Positions 16,348-25,989 of a stretch of 64,000 bases of DNA are shown here, piece after piece (the stretch's first letter is position 1; each line of letters opens with the position of its first letter). This DNA is from Bin127 sp965221625. Its GTDB lineage: Bacteria; Chloroflexota; Dehalococcoidia; Lucifugimonadales; Lucifugimonadaceae. A program made the translations under genes and the position numbers. The notes under the pieces are model-generated. The model saw nothing but the letters and a program-made list of their open reading frames with translations, did not search any database and had not been told where the DNA came from. The stretch lies in NCBI GenBank assembly GCA_965221625.1, contig OZ244903.1:1178001-1242000 (forward strand), given 5' to 3'.

Positions 16348-17343
16348 ATGACCGCCTCCGCCCCAGCCATAGACGTACGCAACATCTCTAAGTCGTTCGG
16401 CAAGGTGGTGGCACTCGACGGCGTCGACTTGCAAGTTGAACGCGGCTCGGTGATGGGGTTGCTGGGACCTAACGGTGCCGGCAAGACGACGCTTGTCCGC
16501 ATTCTCACCACGCTCCTCCGACCTTCTTCAGGCACCGCCAGCGTCTTCGGTTTCGACGTCGTAAGGCACGCACGACACCTCCGAGCGTACGTCGGACTCG
16601 CCGGCCAAAGTGCCGCAGTCGACGATCTGTTAACCGGTCGAGAGAACATCCAGATGGCCGGTCGTCTCTACCACCTTCCCCGCAGACACGTGCAAAAACG
16701 CGCCAACGACTTGCTGGAGCAGTTCGACTTGGTGGAAGCCGCTGACCGAACCGTGAAAGGTTACTCGGGCGGAATGCGACGGCGTCTCGACTTGGCGACG
16801 AGTTTGGTCGCCGAACCGCCGATGATCTTGCTCGACGAACCGACTACCGGTTTAGACCCGCGCAGTCGCCTCGAACTTTGGGACGTCATCAGGGATCTGG
16901 TAAGTCAAGGTACGACGGTATTGTTGACGACGCAGTATCTCGAGGAAGCTGACCGACTTGCCGATGAAATCACCGTCGTCGATCAAGGAAAGATAATCGC
17001 CCGCGGCACGGCCTCAGAGTTGAAGCAACGAGCGGGTTCAGAGTTCATCGAAATCACCATCCGCGACGCCGCCGACATTGCCAAGTCGAAAGAAATCTTG
17101 AGTCGCTTCAATGACGCCGATGAGACGGACGTCGATGAGGAGACGCAAGTCATCTCGATCGCAGTTACCGATGGCGCGTCGCTGATGGCTGAGATTGTGC
17201 GAACTCTCGACGCCGACGGCGTCGCCATCACCAACTTGGCATTGCGACAACCGACGCTCGACGACGTCTTCCTAGCATTGACCGGCCGGACCGCCGAAGC
17301 TGCAACCGGCGAGAGTGGCGAGGGTAATAGTGACGATCAATAG
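16348..17343 (+). CDS. ABC transporter ATP-binding protein, DrrA-like
   Basis: 331-residue ATPase of the daunorubicin-resistance (DrrA) type, powering export by an ABC-2 permease. Walker A is GPNGAGKTT, the signature is YSGGMRRRLD, Walker B is MILLDEPTTGLDPRS, and the H-loop region is LLTTQYLEEADRL. A C-terminal regulatory domain of about 100 residues ends in LRQPTLDDVFLALTGR, typical of DrrA. An adjacent GTG at 16345 is an equally possible start. The permease follows with a short overlap. Confidence 0.9.
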   Translation: MTASAPAIDVRNISKSFGKVVALDGVDLQVERGSVMGLLGPNGAGKTTLVRILTTLLRPSSGTASVFGFDVVRHARHLRAYVGLAGQSAAVDDLLTGRENIQMAGRLYHLPRRHVQKRANDLLEQFDLVEAADRTVKGYSGGMRRRLDLATSLVAEPPMILLDEPTTGLDPRSRLELWDVIRDLVSQGTTVLLTTQYLEEADRLADEITVVDQGKIIARGTASELKQRAGSEFIEITIRDAADIAKSKEILSRFNDADETDVDEETQVISIAVTDGASLMAEIVRTLDADGVAITNLALRQPTLDDVFLALTGRTAEAATGESGEGNSDDQ

Positions 17344-18178
17344 GACGTCCGACGGATTCGTCCAGCCGACGATTCCAGAGACTTCGGCAGTTGGCGAGTT
17401 GTTCTCCGCAGTCGGGATGGAGTTGCGTTGGATCATCGCCGACACGATCGTGATGGCGTGGCGCAACCTGCTCCGCTACCGTCGTTCGCCGGAGTTGGCA
17501 CTGTTCACCACGGCCTCGCCGGTGATGTTCGTGTTCCTCTTCAACTACGTTTTCGGCGGCGCGATACCCACCGGTGATTTGAACTACATCGATTACTTGA
17601 TACCCGGGATCTTGGTTCAGAACACCTTGTTCTCATCGACGCAGACGGGCGTCGGATTGGCTGAAGACCTGCAGAAAGGCATGGTAGACCGCTATCGTTC
17701 GATGCCAATGGCGCGCTCAGCTGTCCTCGGCGGCCGAGTGGTCGCGGAGACACTCGTCAGCATCTTCATCGCCTGCCTCATGCTGGCTTTTGGCTACATC
17801 TTGGGAATGCGCTTCCACGGCGGTTTCTGGCCAGCCGTCAGCGTGCCGTTCATGGTCGCCGGTTTCAGTTTCGGCTTCTCGTGGGTGGCGGCATTGGTCG
17901 GTGCCTCGGTAAGGAACGCCGAGAGTGCCGGTTCGCTAATGTTCTTCGCGGTGTTCCCCCTCACTTTCTTGAGTTCTGCATTCGTGCCGATAGAGACGAT
18001 GCCGGGTTGGTTGCAGGTGTTTGCTGAAGCCAATCCAGTCACGAGAGCAGTTGATCTCGGTCGCGCACTGTCGCAAGGTGGTCCGATCGCAGCCAATGCG
18101 TGGGCAACCGCGGCGTGGTCGTTGGGAGTTGCCGCCGTCGTCGGTCCCATCGCGGTTTGGCAATATCGCAGGGTATAG
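17330..18178 (+). CDS. ABC-2 type permease, DrrB-like
   Basis: 282-residue membrane subunit of the DrrAB-type exporter, with about six hydrophobic helices. The ABC-2 signature lies around FPLTFLSSAFVPIETMPGWL, followed by ANPVTRAVDLGRAL. GTG 17330 is favoured because GAGGG lies 6 bases upstream; this overlaps drrA by 14 bases. A GTG at 17315 would lengthen the protein by five residues. The cargo could be a drug, lipid or metabolite, and nothing nearby decides it. Confidence 0.88.
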   Translation: MTINRTSDGFVQPTIPETSAVGELFSAVGMELRWIIADTIVMAWRNLLRYRRSPELALFTTASPVMFVFLFNYVFGGAIPTGDLNYIDYLIPGILVQNTLFSSTQTGVGLAEDLQKGMVDRYRSMPMARSAVLGGRVVAETLVSIFIACLMLAFGYILGMRFHGGFWPAVSVPFMVAGFSFGFSWVAALVGASVRNAESAGSLMFFAVFPLTFLSSAFVPIETMPGWLQVFAEANPVTRAVDLGRALSQGGPIAANAWATAAWSLGVAAVVGPIAVWQYRRV

Positions 18179-18253
18179 TTCGCTCGAGTTCGTATCGACG
18201 CTCGCTTGTCGGTTGAGCGTCCAGCGACAAGTCGCTAGCCGTCGTAATCACGC

Positions 18254-18280
18254 GCGCCAAAACGCGCAACCTGTGTAAAA
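18254..18280 (+). promoter_or_regulatory. Candidate -10 region upstream of enolase-superfamily gene
   Basis: CTGTGTAAAAT, with TAAAAT resembling a -10 box, lies about 45 bp upstream of ATG 18321. A similar GTGTAAAAT is found at the same distance before nirK. No convincing -35 was found. Confidence 0.3.
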
Positions 18281-18320
18281 TCCAATTGCGCACAATCAAC
18301 GCGTAGCCGAGAATCCTGTG

Positions 18321-19415
18321 ATGAAGATTACCGACGTAACGACGACGCTCGTATTCAACCCACATGCCGAGGTGATCCAGGACGCCACCATCCCGCCGCC
18401 GAAACCGGGCGCAACTGGTCGCAGCACGGTCTTTATCCACGTCCACACCGATGAAGGCACGCAGGGATTCAGCTACCTGAATGCACCGGGCACAATTCGC
18501 TCACTCATCGAGGACAACCTGAAGGACATTCTGATCGGCCGCACTCCGTTCGAGACGGAAGCGATCTGGACTGAGATGTTCTGGCGCGTACGCGGTTACG
18601 GCCGCAAGGGTTTGGCGTTCCAAGCAATCTCGGGCCTCGACATCGCGCTGTGGGATCTGAAGGGTAAGGCCCTCGACAAGCCCCTTTACAAGGTCCTCGG
18701 AGCCGCACACGAGAGCGTACCGGCATATGGCAGTGGTGGGTGGACGAACTACTCGACGGAAGAGTTAGTGGCGGAGCAGTCGGGATACGTCGAGATGGGA
18801 TTCCCGCGCATCAAGATGAAGGTTGGCAAGGACTTCGGTCAGAACGAAGGCGCCGACATGGCGAGACTGGGGGCAGTGCGTCGAGCGGTCGGCGACGATG
18901 TCGAGATCTACGTAGATGCCAACAATGGCTACTATGCCAAGCAGGCGATACGCATGTCGCATCAGTTTGAAGAGTTCGGCGTTGCCTGGTTCGAGGAACC
19001 CGTCTTGGCCGACGATATCGAAGGATTGGCGGCGGTATCTCGAGCCACGGATATCCCGGTGGCCACCGGTGAGCACGAGTACACGAAGTACGGTTTCAAG
19101 GATTTGATCGCCCGCGGCGGTGCCGATATTGTGCAACCCGACATCGGGCGCGTCGGCGGCGTTACGGAGTGGATGAAGGTGGGACACCTCGCGCACGCAT
19201 TCAACCTCCCGATCGCACCGCACGCATACTCGCTCTTGCATCTCCACTGTGCGATGGCGACGCCCAACCTCAAGGTCGTAGAGATCCTCGGTGGCGAGAT
19301 GAAGTCGTGGCCATTCCTCTTCGACGAAGTGCCACCGGTAGTCGAGGGCATGTGGAAGCCGTTCGAAGACAGACCGGGTTTGGGTCTGGCACCCAATCCC
19401 GCCATTCTGGAATGA
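18321..19415 (+). CDS. Mandelate racemase/muconate lactonizing enzyme family (enolase superfamily)
   Basis: 364-residue enzyme with the two-domain enolase-superfamily fold, which abstracts the alpha-proton of a carboxylate using Mg2+. The catalytic set is complete: Lys165-x-Lys167 (KMKVG), metal ligands Asp199 (VDANNGY), Glu225 (WFEEPV) and Glu251 (TGEHE), then Asp274 (QPDIGRVGG) and His301 (APHAY). The Lys/His-Asp pair places it in the mandelate racemase subgroup, which contains many acid-sugar dehydratases. ATG 18321 follows a possible GTG at 18318. The SDR gene begins 50 bp downstream and may act on the product. The substrate is not predictable here. Confidence 0.9.
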   Translation: MKITDVTTTLVFNPHAEVIQDATIPPPKPGATGRSTVFIHVHTDEGTQGFSYLNAPGTIRSLIEDNLKDILIGRTPFETEAIWTEMFWRVRGYGRKGLAFQAISGLDIALWDLKGKALDKPLYKVLGAAHESVPAYGSGGWTNYSTEELVAEQSGYVEMGFPRIKMKVGKDFGQNEGADMARLGAVRRAVGDDVEIYVDANNGYYAKQAIRMSHQFEEFGVAWFEEPVLADDIEGLAAVSRATDIPVATGEHEYTKYGFKDLIARGGADIVQPDIGRVGGVTEWMKVGHLAHAFNLPIAPHAYSLLHLHCAMATPNLKVVEILGGEMKSWPFLFDEVPPVVEGMWKPFEDRPGLGLAPNPAILE

Positions 19416-19465
19416 TGCTTCGTCGATACTATTCGTCTTACGCCGAATCCAAGGGAGTTTAGCTG

Positions 19466-20227
19466 ATGGGCAACGGTAATCGACTTGCAGGCAAGGTAGC
19501 CATCGTAACCGGGGGCGCGTCGGGCATCGGCGAGGCTTGCTCTCGAATTTTCGTCCGTGAAGGCGCAAAGGTCGTCATCGGCGACATCGACGCCGACAAA
19601 GGCAACGCACTAGAAGCTGAACTGGCACCGAACGCCGTCTTCTACGCCCTCGACGTCACCTCGGAGGATGCCTGGGACGAGGCGGTCGATCTTGCGGAGT
19701 CGAAGTGGGGCAGATTGGATATCGTCGTCAACAACGCCGGAATGTCGGGCGCGAAAGGCAGACCGGTGGTCGAAGACGTGTCAATCGACGACTGGAACGA
19801 CGTCTTCGCGGTGAACTCGACCGGCGTCATGCTGGGCACGCGTGCCGGGATTAGATCGATGCGTAAGAGTGGTGGCGGCTCGATTGTGAACGTGTCGTCG
19901 ATATTCGGTATTGTCGGCAGTCGCGCGGGTGCTGCTTATCACGCTTCCAAGGGTGCAGCTCGTACCTTCTCCAAAGCTGCAGCAGTCCAGTACGCGCCGG
20001 ACAACATCCGCGTCAACTCGGTGCATCCCGGCTTCACTGACACGCCGATGACGCTCGACATCCACTCGGTGCAAGAGATCCGCGACTTCAGATTAGGAAT
20101 GACACCGCTCGGGCGACTCGGCCTACCGGAAGACATCGCCAACGGAGTCCTCTACCTAGCATCCGACGAGTCTTCGTGGGTAACCGGCATCGAACTGGTC
20201 ATCGACGGTGGCGAGATCGCATGGTGA
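19466..20227 (+). CDS. SDR family NAD(P)-dependent oxidoreductase
   Basis: 253-residue classical short-chain dehydrogenase. The dinucleotide-binding Gly motif is TGGASGIGEA, and GDIDADKG ends strand 2 with an Asp that favours NAD over NADP. NNAG is present, the catalytic Ser lies in VNVSSIFG, and Tyr/Lys lie in YHASKGA. The C-terminal GIELVIDGGEIAW is typical. AAGGGAG lies 9 bases before the ATG. Placement after the enolase-superfamily gene suggests a shared sugar-acid or alcohol pathway. Confidence 0.92.
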   Translation: MGNGNRLAGKVAIVTGGASGIGEACSRIFVREGAKVVIGDIDADKGNALEAELAPNAVFYALDVTSEDAWDEAVDLAESKWGRLDIVVNNAGMSGAKGRPVVEDVSIDDWNDVFAVNSTGVMLGTRAGIRSMRKSGGGSIVNVSSIFGIVGSRAGAAYHASKGAARTFSKAAAVQYAPDNIRVNSVHPGFTDTPMTLDIHSVQEIRDFRLGMTPLGRLGLPEDIANGVLYLASDESSWVTGIELVIDGGEIAW

Positions 20228-20237
20228 TGGTCTCGCA

Positions 20238-22250
20238 CTAACGGACTAGGCTGCGGCCGACGAATTCGTCTTCGGTCTCGCCTCGATGCTCGTCAATCAG
20301 TTTCGCAACTTCGGACTCGTCAGCATCGATTAATCTCGCCGCCGTAGCCATCAGGTCGAAGAGCTTCGCCGAGTTACTGGAATCTTCATCCGACGGCTGA
20401 GCGCGTTCTGATGCCGGTATAACCGTCGTGAGCACCGGGTTGGTTGTGTGAGTGGGGGAATCGTTTTCGATGTTGCCGTGGTCCGACGTGACGACCATTG
20501 AGTACCCGTTTTCTTCGGCAGACTTTGCGAGACGGGCCAACGCCTTAACCGTGAGTCGGTAGGCGTCGATTGCCGCTTCGAACCTTGTTGGGAGTAGGTG
20601 CCCGATCATGTCCGGTGCCGCGAGATTGCAGATGATCATTCGGTGATCGCCCGCGCTCAACGCCATTTCAACGTGCCCGACGATTTCATCCGTCCGCATC
20701 CCGGGATTCAGGTAGAAATCGGAGTCCGAGTTGACGCCTTCCGCCCGGCCGTGCGACGGGATTATAGTCCGATCTTCCGCAGTCGAGGCGACGTCCGCTT
20801 CGCGTCGACCCCTGACAAAGTAGCCCATGTGCAACGCCTTGACGCTCTCGGCTACCAGCAAGTACCGACTGCCCGTCGGCATCAGTCGGTCCCAGTTGCT
20901 TAGGAAGTTCAATCGATGCGGCGTAATCGGGAATGCCACCTTGACGCCGTGAGATTGCTCGAATTCAGCGTCGTACTCCGCAATCGTGCAGACGCTGAGA
21001 TCGAGATTGTCGCGCATCCAATTGAAGCCCCAAGTGCGGCCCCGGGCATTCGCCTCGCGTTGGAGATAGTGGCGTGCTCCGCAGAGTGACGCGGTGCTGG
21101 CGCGTTGCCGATCCGATCTGAAGTTGAGATTGACGAAGGCATCCCCGATTTCGATCTTCGCCGTTTCTCCCCCGTTCATCGACATGGCGATCGGCGGGAC
21201 GTCGGCATCAGTCATTCCGGCATCGTGGATCGACTTCACGAATGCGCGCAGTCCGTCGAAGTCGGATACTAGCTTGCCCTTGCCTTCGGTGAGGAGCAGA
21301 TAGTCGTCCCGTGCATTCTCCTCGCGGAAGTCGCGATCCATGCCAATCGATCGACCAATGACCCAGGCCAAGCATTCCAACGCGTCATGCTTTGCAAGGA
21401 GTTGCTCGAGGTGGTCGATGTAACCCAGATCGTCGCCCTCCAGAGCAAGCGAACCGTGGGCGGGAGCATCCCGACCGTCGAGTATCGCCTGCATCCTTAC
21501 TCGGTTTGTCGGCACGCTGAGGCGTTCGAACAACAGCTCGCAGAACGCTTCTAGGTGATTCCAAGCCGAATGCACCCGGCCGTCTGAGCCGCGCAATCCC
21601 GAAAGCAAGAATCGGAAGTTGATCTTGCCGCCGCGTCCGAGTGCTTCTTCGATGGTCGAAACCAACGCATCGTTGCTGAAGAAGGAATCGTCTTCAATCG
21701 ATTGCGAGATCGCAAGCGGGATCTGAGGAGCCAGCGCGAGATTCCCTATCTGTTGATGTCCAGTCTCTGAGTTGCCTTGCACTTCTGGCGTAACGTCTTC
21801 GTAACCTACCCACACGCCTGAAGCGCGGGTTGGCACCGTCAGATGGTGGTTGACGACACTTGACCACTCAACGTCTTCACCGATCCAAGGTACGTAGCGG
21901 TTCTCCCTGCTGATGTTGCGTCTCGACGCGTCAATCTCCTCGGTGACGCCGTCGGACAGCATGTCGCGAATCCGGTTAACCTTTGCCACGACTTCTTGCG
22001 CGTCTCGAATCGTTGACGACGTGGGCAGACCTTCCGCAGTGATCGGCATCACGGTGAGGCGTGAGAGTGCCAAGCGATCGAAACCGTCAAACTCCTCGGT
22101 CGATGCCGCGTCAGTCAAATCCTGCTTCGCTGGAGTGCTCAACGAGTCGAATGTCTCGGCAGCTAGCGAGTGCACTCGTTCGGGCGAGTAACCCAACCCG
22201 TCAGTCACGACGACCAACGCGCGTCCGGATCGCGGTTGATCGCTCACCAT
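20238..22250 (-). CDS. gpmI: 2,3-bisphosphoglycerate-independent phosphoglycerate mutase with N-terminal insertion
   Basis: Interconverts 3- and 2-phosphoglycerate in glycolysis, using two Mn2+ ions and a phosphoserine. Catalytic elements are all present: TDGLG, GNSETGH (phospho-Ser), GRVHSAWNHL, LDGRDAP, GRSIGMDRD, NFRSDRQRA, ESVKALH, PDMIGH, TSDHGN and THTTNPV. The protein has 670 residues, against about 510 in typical GpmI. The extra length is mainly about 95 residues between the first metal Asp and the phospho-Ser: 144 residues apart here, about 50 in characterised enzymes. ATG 22250 overlaps the DUF192 stop by 7 bases; GTG 22247 (GTGA) is an equal alternative. Confidence 0.85.
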   Translation of the reverse strand: MVSDQPRSGRALVVVTDGLGYSPERVHSLAAETFDSLSTPAKQDLTDAASTEEFDGFDRLALSRLTVMPITAEGLPTSSTIRDAQEVVAKVNRIRDMLSDGVTEEIDASRRNISRENRYVPWIGEDVEWSSVVNHHLTVPTRASGVWVGYEDVTPEVQGNSETGHQQIGNLALAPQIPLAISQSIEDDSFFSNDALVSTIEEALGRGGKINFRFLLSGLRGSDGRVHSAWNHLEAFCELLFERLSVPTNRVRMQAILDGRDAPAHGSLALEGDDLGYIDHLEQLLAKHDALECLAWVIGRSIGMDRDFREENARDDYLLLTEGKGKLVSDFDGLRAFVKSIHDAGMTDADVPPIAMSMNGGETAKIEIGDAFVNLNFRSDRQRASTASLCGARHYLQREANARGRTWGFNWMRDNLDLSVCTIAEYDAEFEQSHGVKVAFPITPHRLNFLSNWDRLMPTGSRYLLVAESVKALHMGYFVRGRREADVASTAEDRTIIPSHGRAEGVNSDSDFYLNPGMRTDEIVGHVEMALSAGDHRMIICNLAAPDMIGHLLPTRFEAAIDAYRLTVKALARLAKSAEENGYSMVVTSDHGNIENDSPTHTTNPVLTTVIPASERAQPSDEDSSNSAKLFDLMATAARLIDADESEVAKLIDEHRGETEDEFVGRSLVR

Positions 22251-22987
22251 TGAACGACCAGATCTTGCAGAGTATCCGTCGTGAACCCTAACGATTCCAG
22301 CCAACCAGCCGGCAGTTCGAGCGCATACATCGCCGGGCCATCTGAGCCGTAGTCACCCGATGCCGCAGCGCAGTGCGACGACCACTCACCATCGGCAAAT
22401 CCGTCAGGCCTCGGGCACGGCTGCATCGTGGCACTCCCAACGTGTCGCAACTCTGCGTCAAGATAGATGATGTCGAGCGGCACGTAGGTGTTGAACATCC
22501 AGAATCCTAGTTGCGACGCTTGCGCGAACTCGAACAGCATACCCGTGCCCGCCGGCACTACGGCACGACACATCAATCCCTGTCTGCGTTGTTCGGAAGT
22601 GTTGGCGACTTCGGCTACAACTCCCGCAGTTAACTCGCCGGACTGCAACTCGATTGATCTCATCGGCAGGAGTTCTCGGCTGATGCCGTCCTCGCAGTCT
22701 TCACTCGATACGAACTCAATCGAGTAGGACGCTGCCGAGGCCGCCGTCGGCGAGGGATCTTGAAGCACGACGGTGGGCACTGGCGTCGACGTGGGCATCG
22801 GCGTGCTAGTCGCCGTCGGAACCGGACTCGCTGTCGGCAAAGACGTTGCCGTTGCTGTAGGCGAAACTGGAGGCGGCGTTGGCGTAATGAACTCATCCTC
22901 CGCACCGGATGAGCACGTGGCGGCCAACAACGACGACAGTGCTGCGCAGATCGTCAGGCCGGTACCCAACAGCGGAGTAGGGTTCAC
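22244..22987 (-). CDS. DUF192 domain lipoprotein
   Basis: 247-residue predicted lipoprotein: a signal peptide ending in LAATC, a Thr/Pro/Ser-rich spacer of about 60 residues, then a DUF192 domain. The domain shows EQRRQGLMCRAVVPAGTGML, FWMFNTYVPLDIIYLDA and a late Cys-containing block with two acidic/aromatic motifs. DUF192 function is not established, although it is widespread in extracytoplasmic small proteins. It begins with GTG overlapping the ispH stop (GTGA) and overlaps gpmI, so it belongs to a four-gene leftward run 25408-20238. Confidence 0.85.
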   Translation of the reverse strand: MNPTPLLGTGLTICAALSSLLAATCSSGAEDEFITPTPPPVSPTATATSLPTASPVPTATSTPMPTSTPVPTVVLQDPSPTAASAASYSIEFVSSEDCEDGISRELLPMRSIELQSGELTAGVVAEVANTSEQRRQGLMCRAVVPAGTGMLFEFAQASQLGFWMFNTYVPLDIIYLDAELRHVGSATMQPCPRPDGFADGEWSSHCAAASGDYGSDGPAMYALELPAGWLESLGFTTDTLQDLVVQW

Positions 22988-23985
22988 TCGATGGCCGAAT
23001 CCTCGAAGACGAATCCAGCTTCGCGTGCCGTCTCTCTCAACGGTTTCGGAAGTTTGAACGAGATGTTCTCTGGACCGCTGCCGATTCGCACCAACTTTTC
23101 GTGCTCAATCGCGTCGATCACCGCACGCACCATCTTCTCCGGAGTCGATGCGCCTGACGTGATGCCGACGCGTTGCTTGCCTTCTAGCCAACTTGGGTCG
23201 AGCTCTTCCGGCCCGTTGATGAGATAGGCAGGGACGCCGTGATTGGCGACAACCTCACGCAGCCGGTTGCAGTTTGAGCTGTTCTCGGCACCGATGACCA
23301 AGACGACGTCGGACTCCTTCGCCAACTCTGTTGCCGCCGCCTGTCGGTTCGTCGTTGCGTAGCAGATATCGTTGCGTATCGTCGAATTGTTGAAGCGGTC
23401 GCGGATCTTGTCCACCGCATCGGCAGTGTCGGCGACCGAGAGCGTAGTTTGTGTCAGCACCACGACGTCTTCGTCTTCATCCCAATCCGGCAGGTCGTTG
23501 TCCTCGCGTTCGTCGTAGAGTGCGACTTCCGCCTGACCGGACGTGCCGATAACTTCCTGATGTCCGCGATGTCCGACGAGGATTATTCGTTTGCCCTCGC
23601 CGGAGTATTTGATCGCCTCGTGGTGAACCCTAGTCACCAACGGGCAGGTGGCGTCGAGCACGGTGAGATTCCGTTGCTCTGCGATCTCATAATCCGAAGG
23701 TGGCGAACCGTGCGCCGAGAAAACTACGACCGAACCCTCGGGAACTTCCTCGATGTCTTCGACCGTCGTCACGCCCAAAGCTTCGACGTCGGCGACGACG
23801 TGAGGATTGTGGACGATCTGGTGCTTCACGTATACCGGTGGGCCGTAGCGTTTAATCGCCAGTTCGACGATGCCGATGGCGAGGTTCACGCCAGCACAGA
23901 AGCCGCGCGGACTCGCCAAAGTGATCGTGCGAGAGTTACTCCCGCCGTTGCCTTCAATGTCGCTATCAATGTCGCTATTGGCCAT
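22984..23985 (-). CDS. ispH: 4-hydroxy-3-methylbut-2-enyl diphosphate reductase
   Basis: Last enzyme of the MEP isoprenoid pathway; it reduces HMBPP to IPP and DMAPP with an iron-sulfur cluster. The three cluster cysteines are in PRGFCAGV, LDATCPLV and NDICYATTNRQ. HNPHVV, SAHGS and VGHRGHQEVIG are conserved substrate-site segments, and ITSGASTPEK is near the end. The start is ATG 23985 (333 residues), preferred over TTG 24006. It lies between an MFS gene and the DUF192 gene and overlaps the latter. Confidence 0.95.
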   Translation of the reverse strand: MANSDIDSDIEGNGGSNSRTITLASPRGFCAGVNLAIGIVELAIKRYGPPVYVKHQIVHNPHVVADVEALGVTTVEDIEEVPEGSVVVFSAHGSPPSDYEIAEQRNLTVLDATCPLVTRVHHEAIKYSGEGKRIILVGHRGHQEVIGTSGQAEVALYDEREDNDLPDWDEDEDVVVLTQTTLSVADTADAVDKIRDRFNNSTIRNDICYATTNRQAAATELAKESDVVLVIGAENSSNCNRLREVVANHGVPAYLINGPEELDPSWLEGKQRVGITSGASTPEKMVRAVIDAIEHEKLVRIGSGPENISFKLPKPLRETAREAGFVFEDSAIE

Positions 23986-24010
23986 GTACCCAGATGCTAC
24001 AACCAACGGA

Positions 24011-25408
24011 TCAATCTGAATGCGGGTCGTCGCGCTTGACGATGAACCAGAACATCACCCCGGAAATCAGGAATGCGGCGCAAGTCATCCCAAGTATCAA
24101 CCCGTAACCGAGGTTTTCGATACCCCAATCCAGCCCGCGATCGTTCAAGCCGCCGATGAAGAATCCACCGGACCGTCCAAACAGCGACCCAACGAATCCG
24201 GCGACACTGGTCAACCCAAGATCACGGGCAGCGGTCGAGCCTTTCACGAGGTCGTTGGCGACAGCCCACCCTACCGATAGGTAGATGCCGAGGGATACGC
24301 CGATGGCGAGCACACCGGGCATCAGCTGCTGCAGATTGCTGGCGAAGAATATCGACGCGACGCCACCGGCACCCAACAGTCCTGAAATCAGCAATAACGC
24401 GCCCCGACCCATGTGGTCCGATAACCTACCGGCGGGATAGACGACAACCCCAGCAGCCGCGACGATGCCGATCAAGACGAAGTTTCCTCCTCGTGCCGGG
24501 TTCTCGAGACCGATCACGTCTTGCAAGAAGAACAACGCATTCGTCTGCGTTGCCGTAAGCGCACTCAACGCAACCGCCATCGCGAACAGGAAGAGGTAGT
24601 ACGGCATCCGGCTCGCATCTTCGGTTGCTTCTTCATCTGACGGTTCGACGTCCACCACGGTCATGTTTGCCACCACGTCGCTTTGGGACTTAGTGCTTGT
24701 CCCTGATGAGGTCGTGCGAAGGGCGAAAAGCGAGTAGACCGTGCTCCCGAGCATCACGCCCGTCATCACGAAGATGGAGTACCACATCCACTGCGGTGCC
24801 GTGTCGGCGTCGTAAAACGACATCATGTAGATGACCACCATCGCCACGGCACCGGATCCGGCGAGGCGCATCAAGTTCAGGTAACCCGAGGCACCGCCGC
24901 GCTCACTATCGTCGACGTGATCGAGGATTAAGGCATTCGCCGGGCCTTGGGCAGTATTGCTCAAGACTTGCATCAAGATGGTGAGCATTAACAGGGCGAT
25001 GAAACCCTGCACGAATCCCAACAACAACGTCGCAAACGCCAATCCGAACAGACCGACGATGATGAACGGGTATCGCTTCGCCGATCCCTGACCGGGCATG
25101 CGATCGCTCAAGGCACCGATCGTCGGTTGCACCAGAGCAACCACCAGCAGCCCCACTAGAGAGATCAAGGCGGCCATGCTCGTTTTGTCGAGCGAAAATC
25201 CGAAGATCCCGAACGGTGCGTTGACGGCGATTTCCGTCACCTTGTACTGCAGCAACACCGTACCGTAACCGATCCACAACCCGGACAGTCCGAAGGCGTA
25301 GAAGCTGATGCTGAACAGACTCTTGCTGCCGCTCCGGATTCCCGAAGTCGCAGTGGCGCGCTCGCCGACGGTCGTGACTGTTTCGACGGCTTCGCCAGCG
25401 GGGTTCAT
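24011..25408 (-). CDS. MFS transporter
   Basis: 465-residue major facilitator with about 12 membrane helices and a Ser/Thr/Glu-rich central cytoplasmic loop. The N-terminal half shows LSGLWIGYGTVLLQYKV and VQPTIGALSDRMPGQGSAKR, resembling the glycoside-pentoside/SLC45-like branch; the second half has YPAGRLSDHMGRGALL. It begins the leftward run to ispH. A sugar or glycoside substrate is possible but only inferred. No signal for tight regulation is visible. Confidence 0.8.
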   Translation of the reverse strand: MNPAGEAVETVTTVGERATATSGIRSGSKSLFSISFYAFGLSGLWIGYGTVLLQYKVTEIAVNAPFGIFGFSLDKTSMAALISLVGLLVVALVQPTIGALSDRMPGQGSAKRYPFIIVGLFGLAFATLLLGFVQGFIALLMLTILMQVLSNTAQGPANALILDHVDDSERGGASGYLNLMRLAGSGAVAMVVIYMMSFYDADTAPQWMWYSIFVMTGVMLGSTVYSLFALRTTSSGTSTKSQSDVVANMTVVDVEPSDEEATEDASRMPYYLFLFAMAVALSALTATQTNALFFLQDVIGLENPARGGNFVLIGIVAAAGVVVYPAGRLSDHMGRGALLLISGLLGAGGVASIFFASNLQQLMPGVLAIGVSLGIYLSVGWAVANDLVKGSTAARDLGLTSVAGFVGSLFGRSGGFFIGGLNDRGLDWGIENLGYGLILGMTCAAFLISGVMFWFIVKRDDPHSD

Positions 25409-25550
25409 CGGTTCGGAAGTGCTTGGTGCTAGGGATTGGGCGATACGGCAAATTCGCCTGTAATCAATCTACCTTAGATGTTCTCGTGCTACCGGTGAAA
25501 GGTGTTAGACAATGTGAACATCGTCAACGTCACTCAAACGGGAGTTGATC

Positions 25551-25901
25551 ATGGGCAATCAAAACACCTTCTACACGTGGCGAAAATGCGGCACCTGCCG
25601 CGACGCCAAGAAATCGCTTGACGGGCACGGAGTGAGCGTCGCCGAACGGGACTTCTTCGAGGAACCACTCTCTACGGAAGAGTTGCGTGGCATCGTCGAC
25701 GACGTCGGTATCGACAACGTCTTTTCGTGGCGAAGTCCGAGTGCCAAAGAGCAACGGGCGCGGCGAGACACAATCTCGGAAGACGAGTTGATCGACGCGA
25801 TGCTTGCCGAACCGCGACTCATCAGGCGGCCGATATTGGTTTCTGCTGGCAACGCAACGATCGTCGGTTTCGACAAGGACGCGTATGCGCAATTGAGTTA
25901 G
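25551..25901 (+). CDS. ArsC/Spx family thioredoxin-fold protein
   Basis: 116-residue thioredoxin-like protein of the ArsC/Spx/YffB family. The WRKCGTCRDAKKSL motif carries a CxxC pair where arsenate reductases have a single Cys. RRPILV is the conserved cis-Pro/anion-binding element. ATG 25551 is chosen because GGGAG lies about 8 bases upstream; a TTG six bases earlier is also open. No ars operon, RNA-polymerase context or arsenite pump is nearby, so arsenate reduction is not supported. A redox or Spx-like role is possible. Confidence 0.8.
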   Translation: MGNQNTFYTWRKCGTCRDAKKSLDGHGVSVAERDFFEEPLSTEELRGIVDDVGIDNVFSWRSPSAKEQRARRDTISEDELIDAMLAEPRLIRRPILVSAGNATIVGFDKDAYAQLS

Positions 25902-25989
25902 CGGAAGGAAAACGTGTCGAGACGATGGTGCTAGAATCGTTTCGCGGCGTAATCCCGGTTCTCCCTTCGACGAACCATCATCCTGCGAC

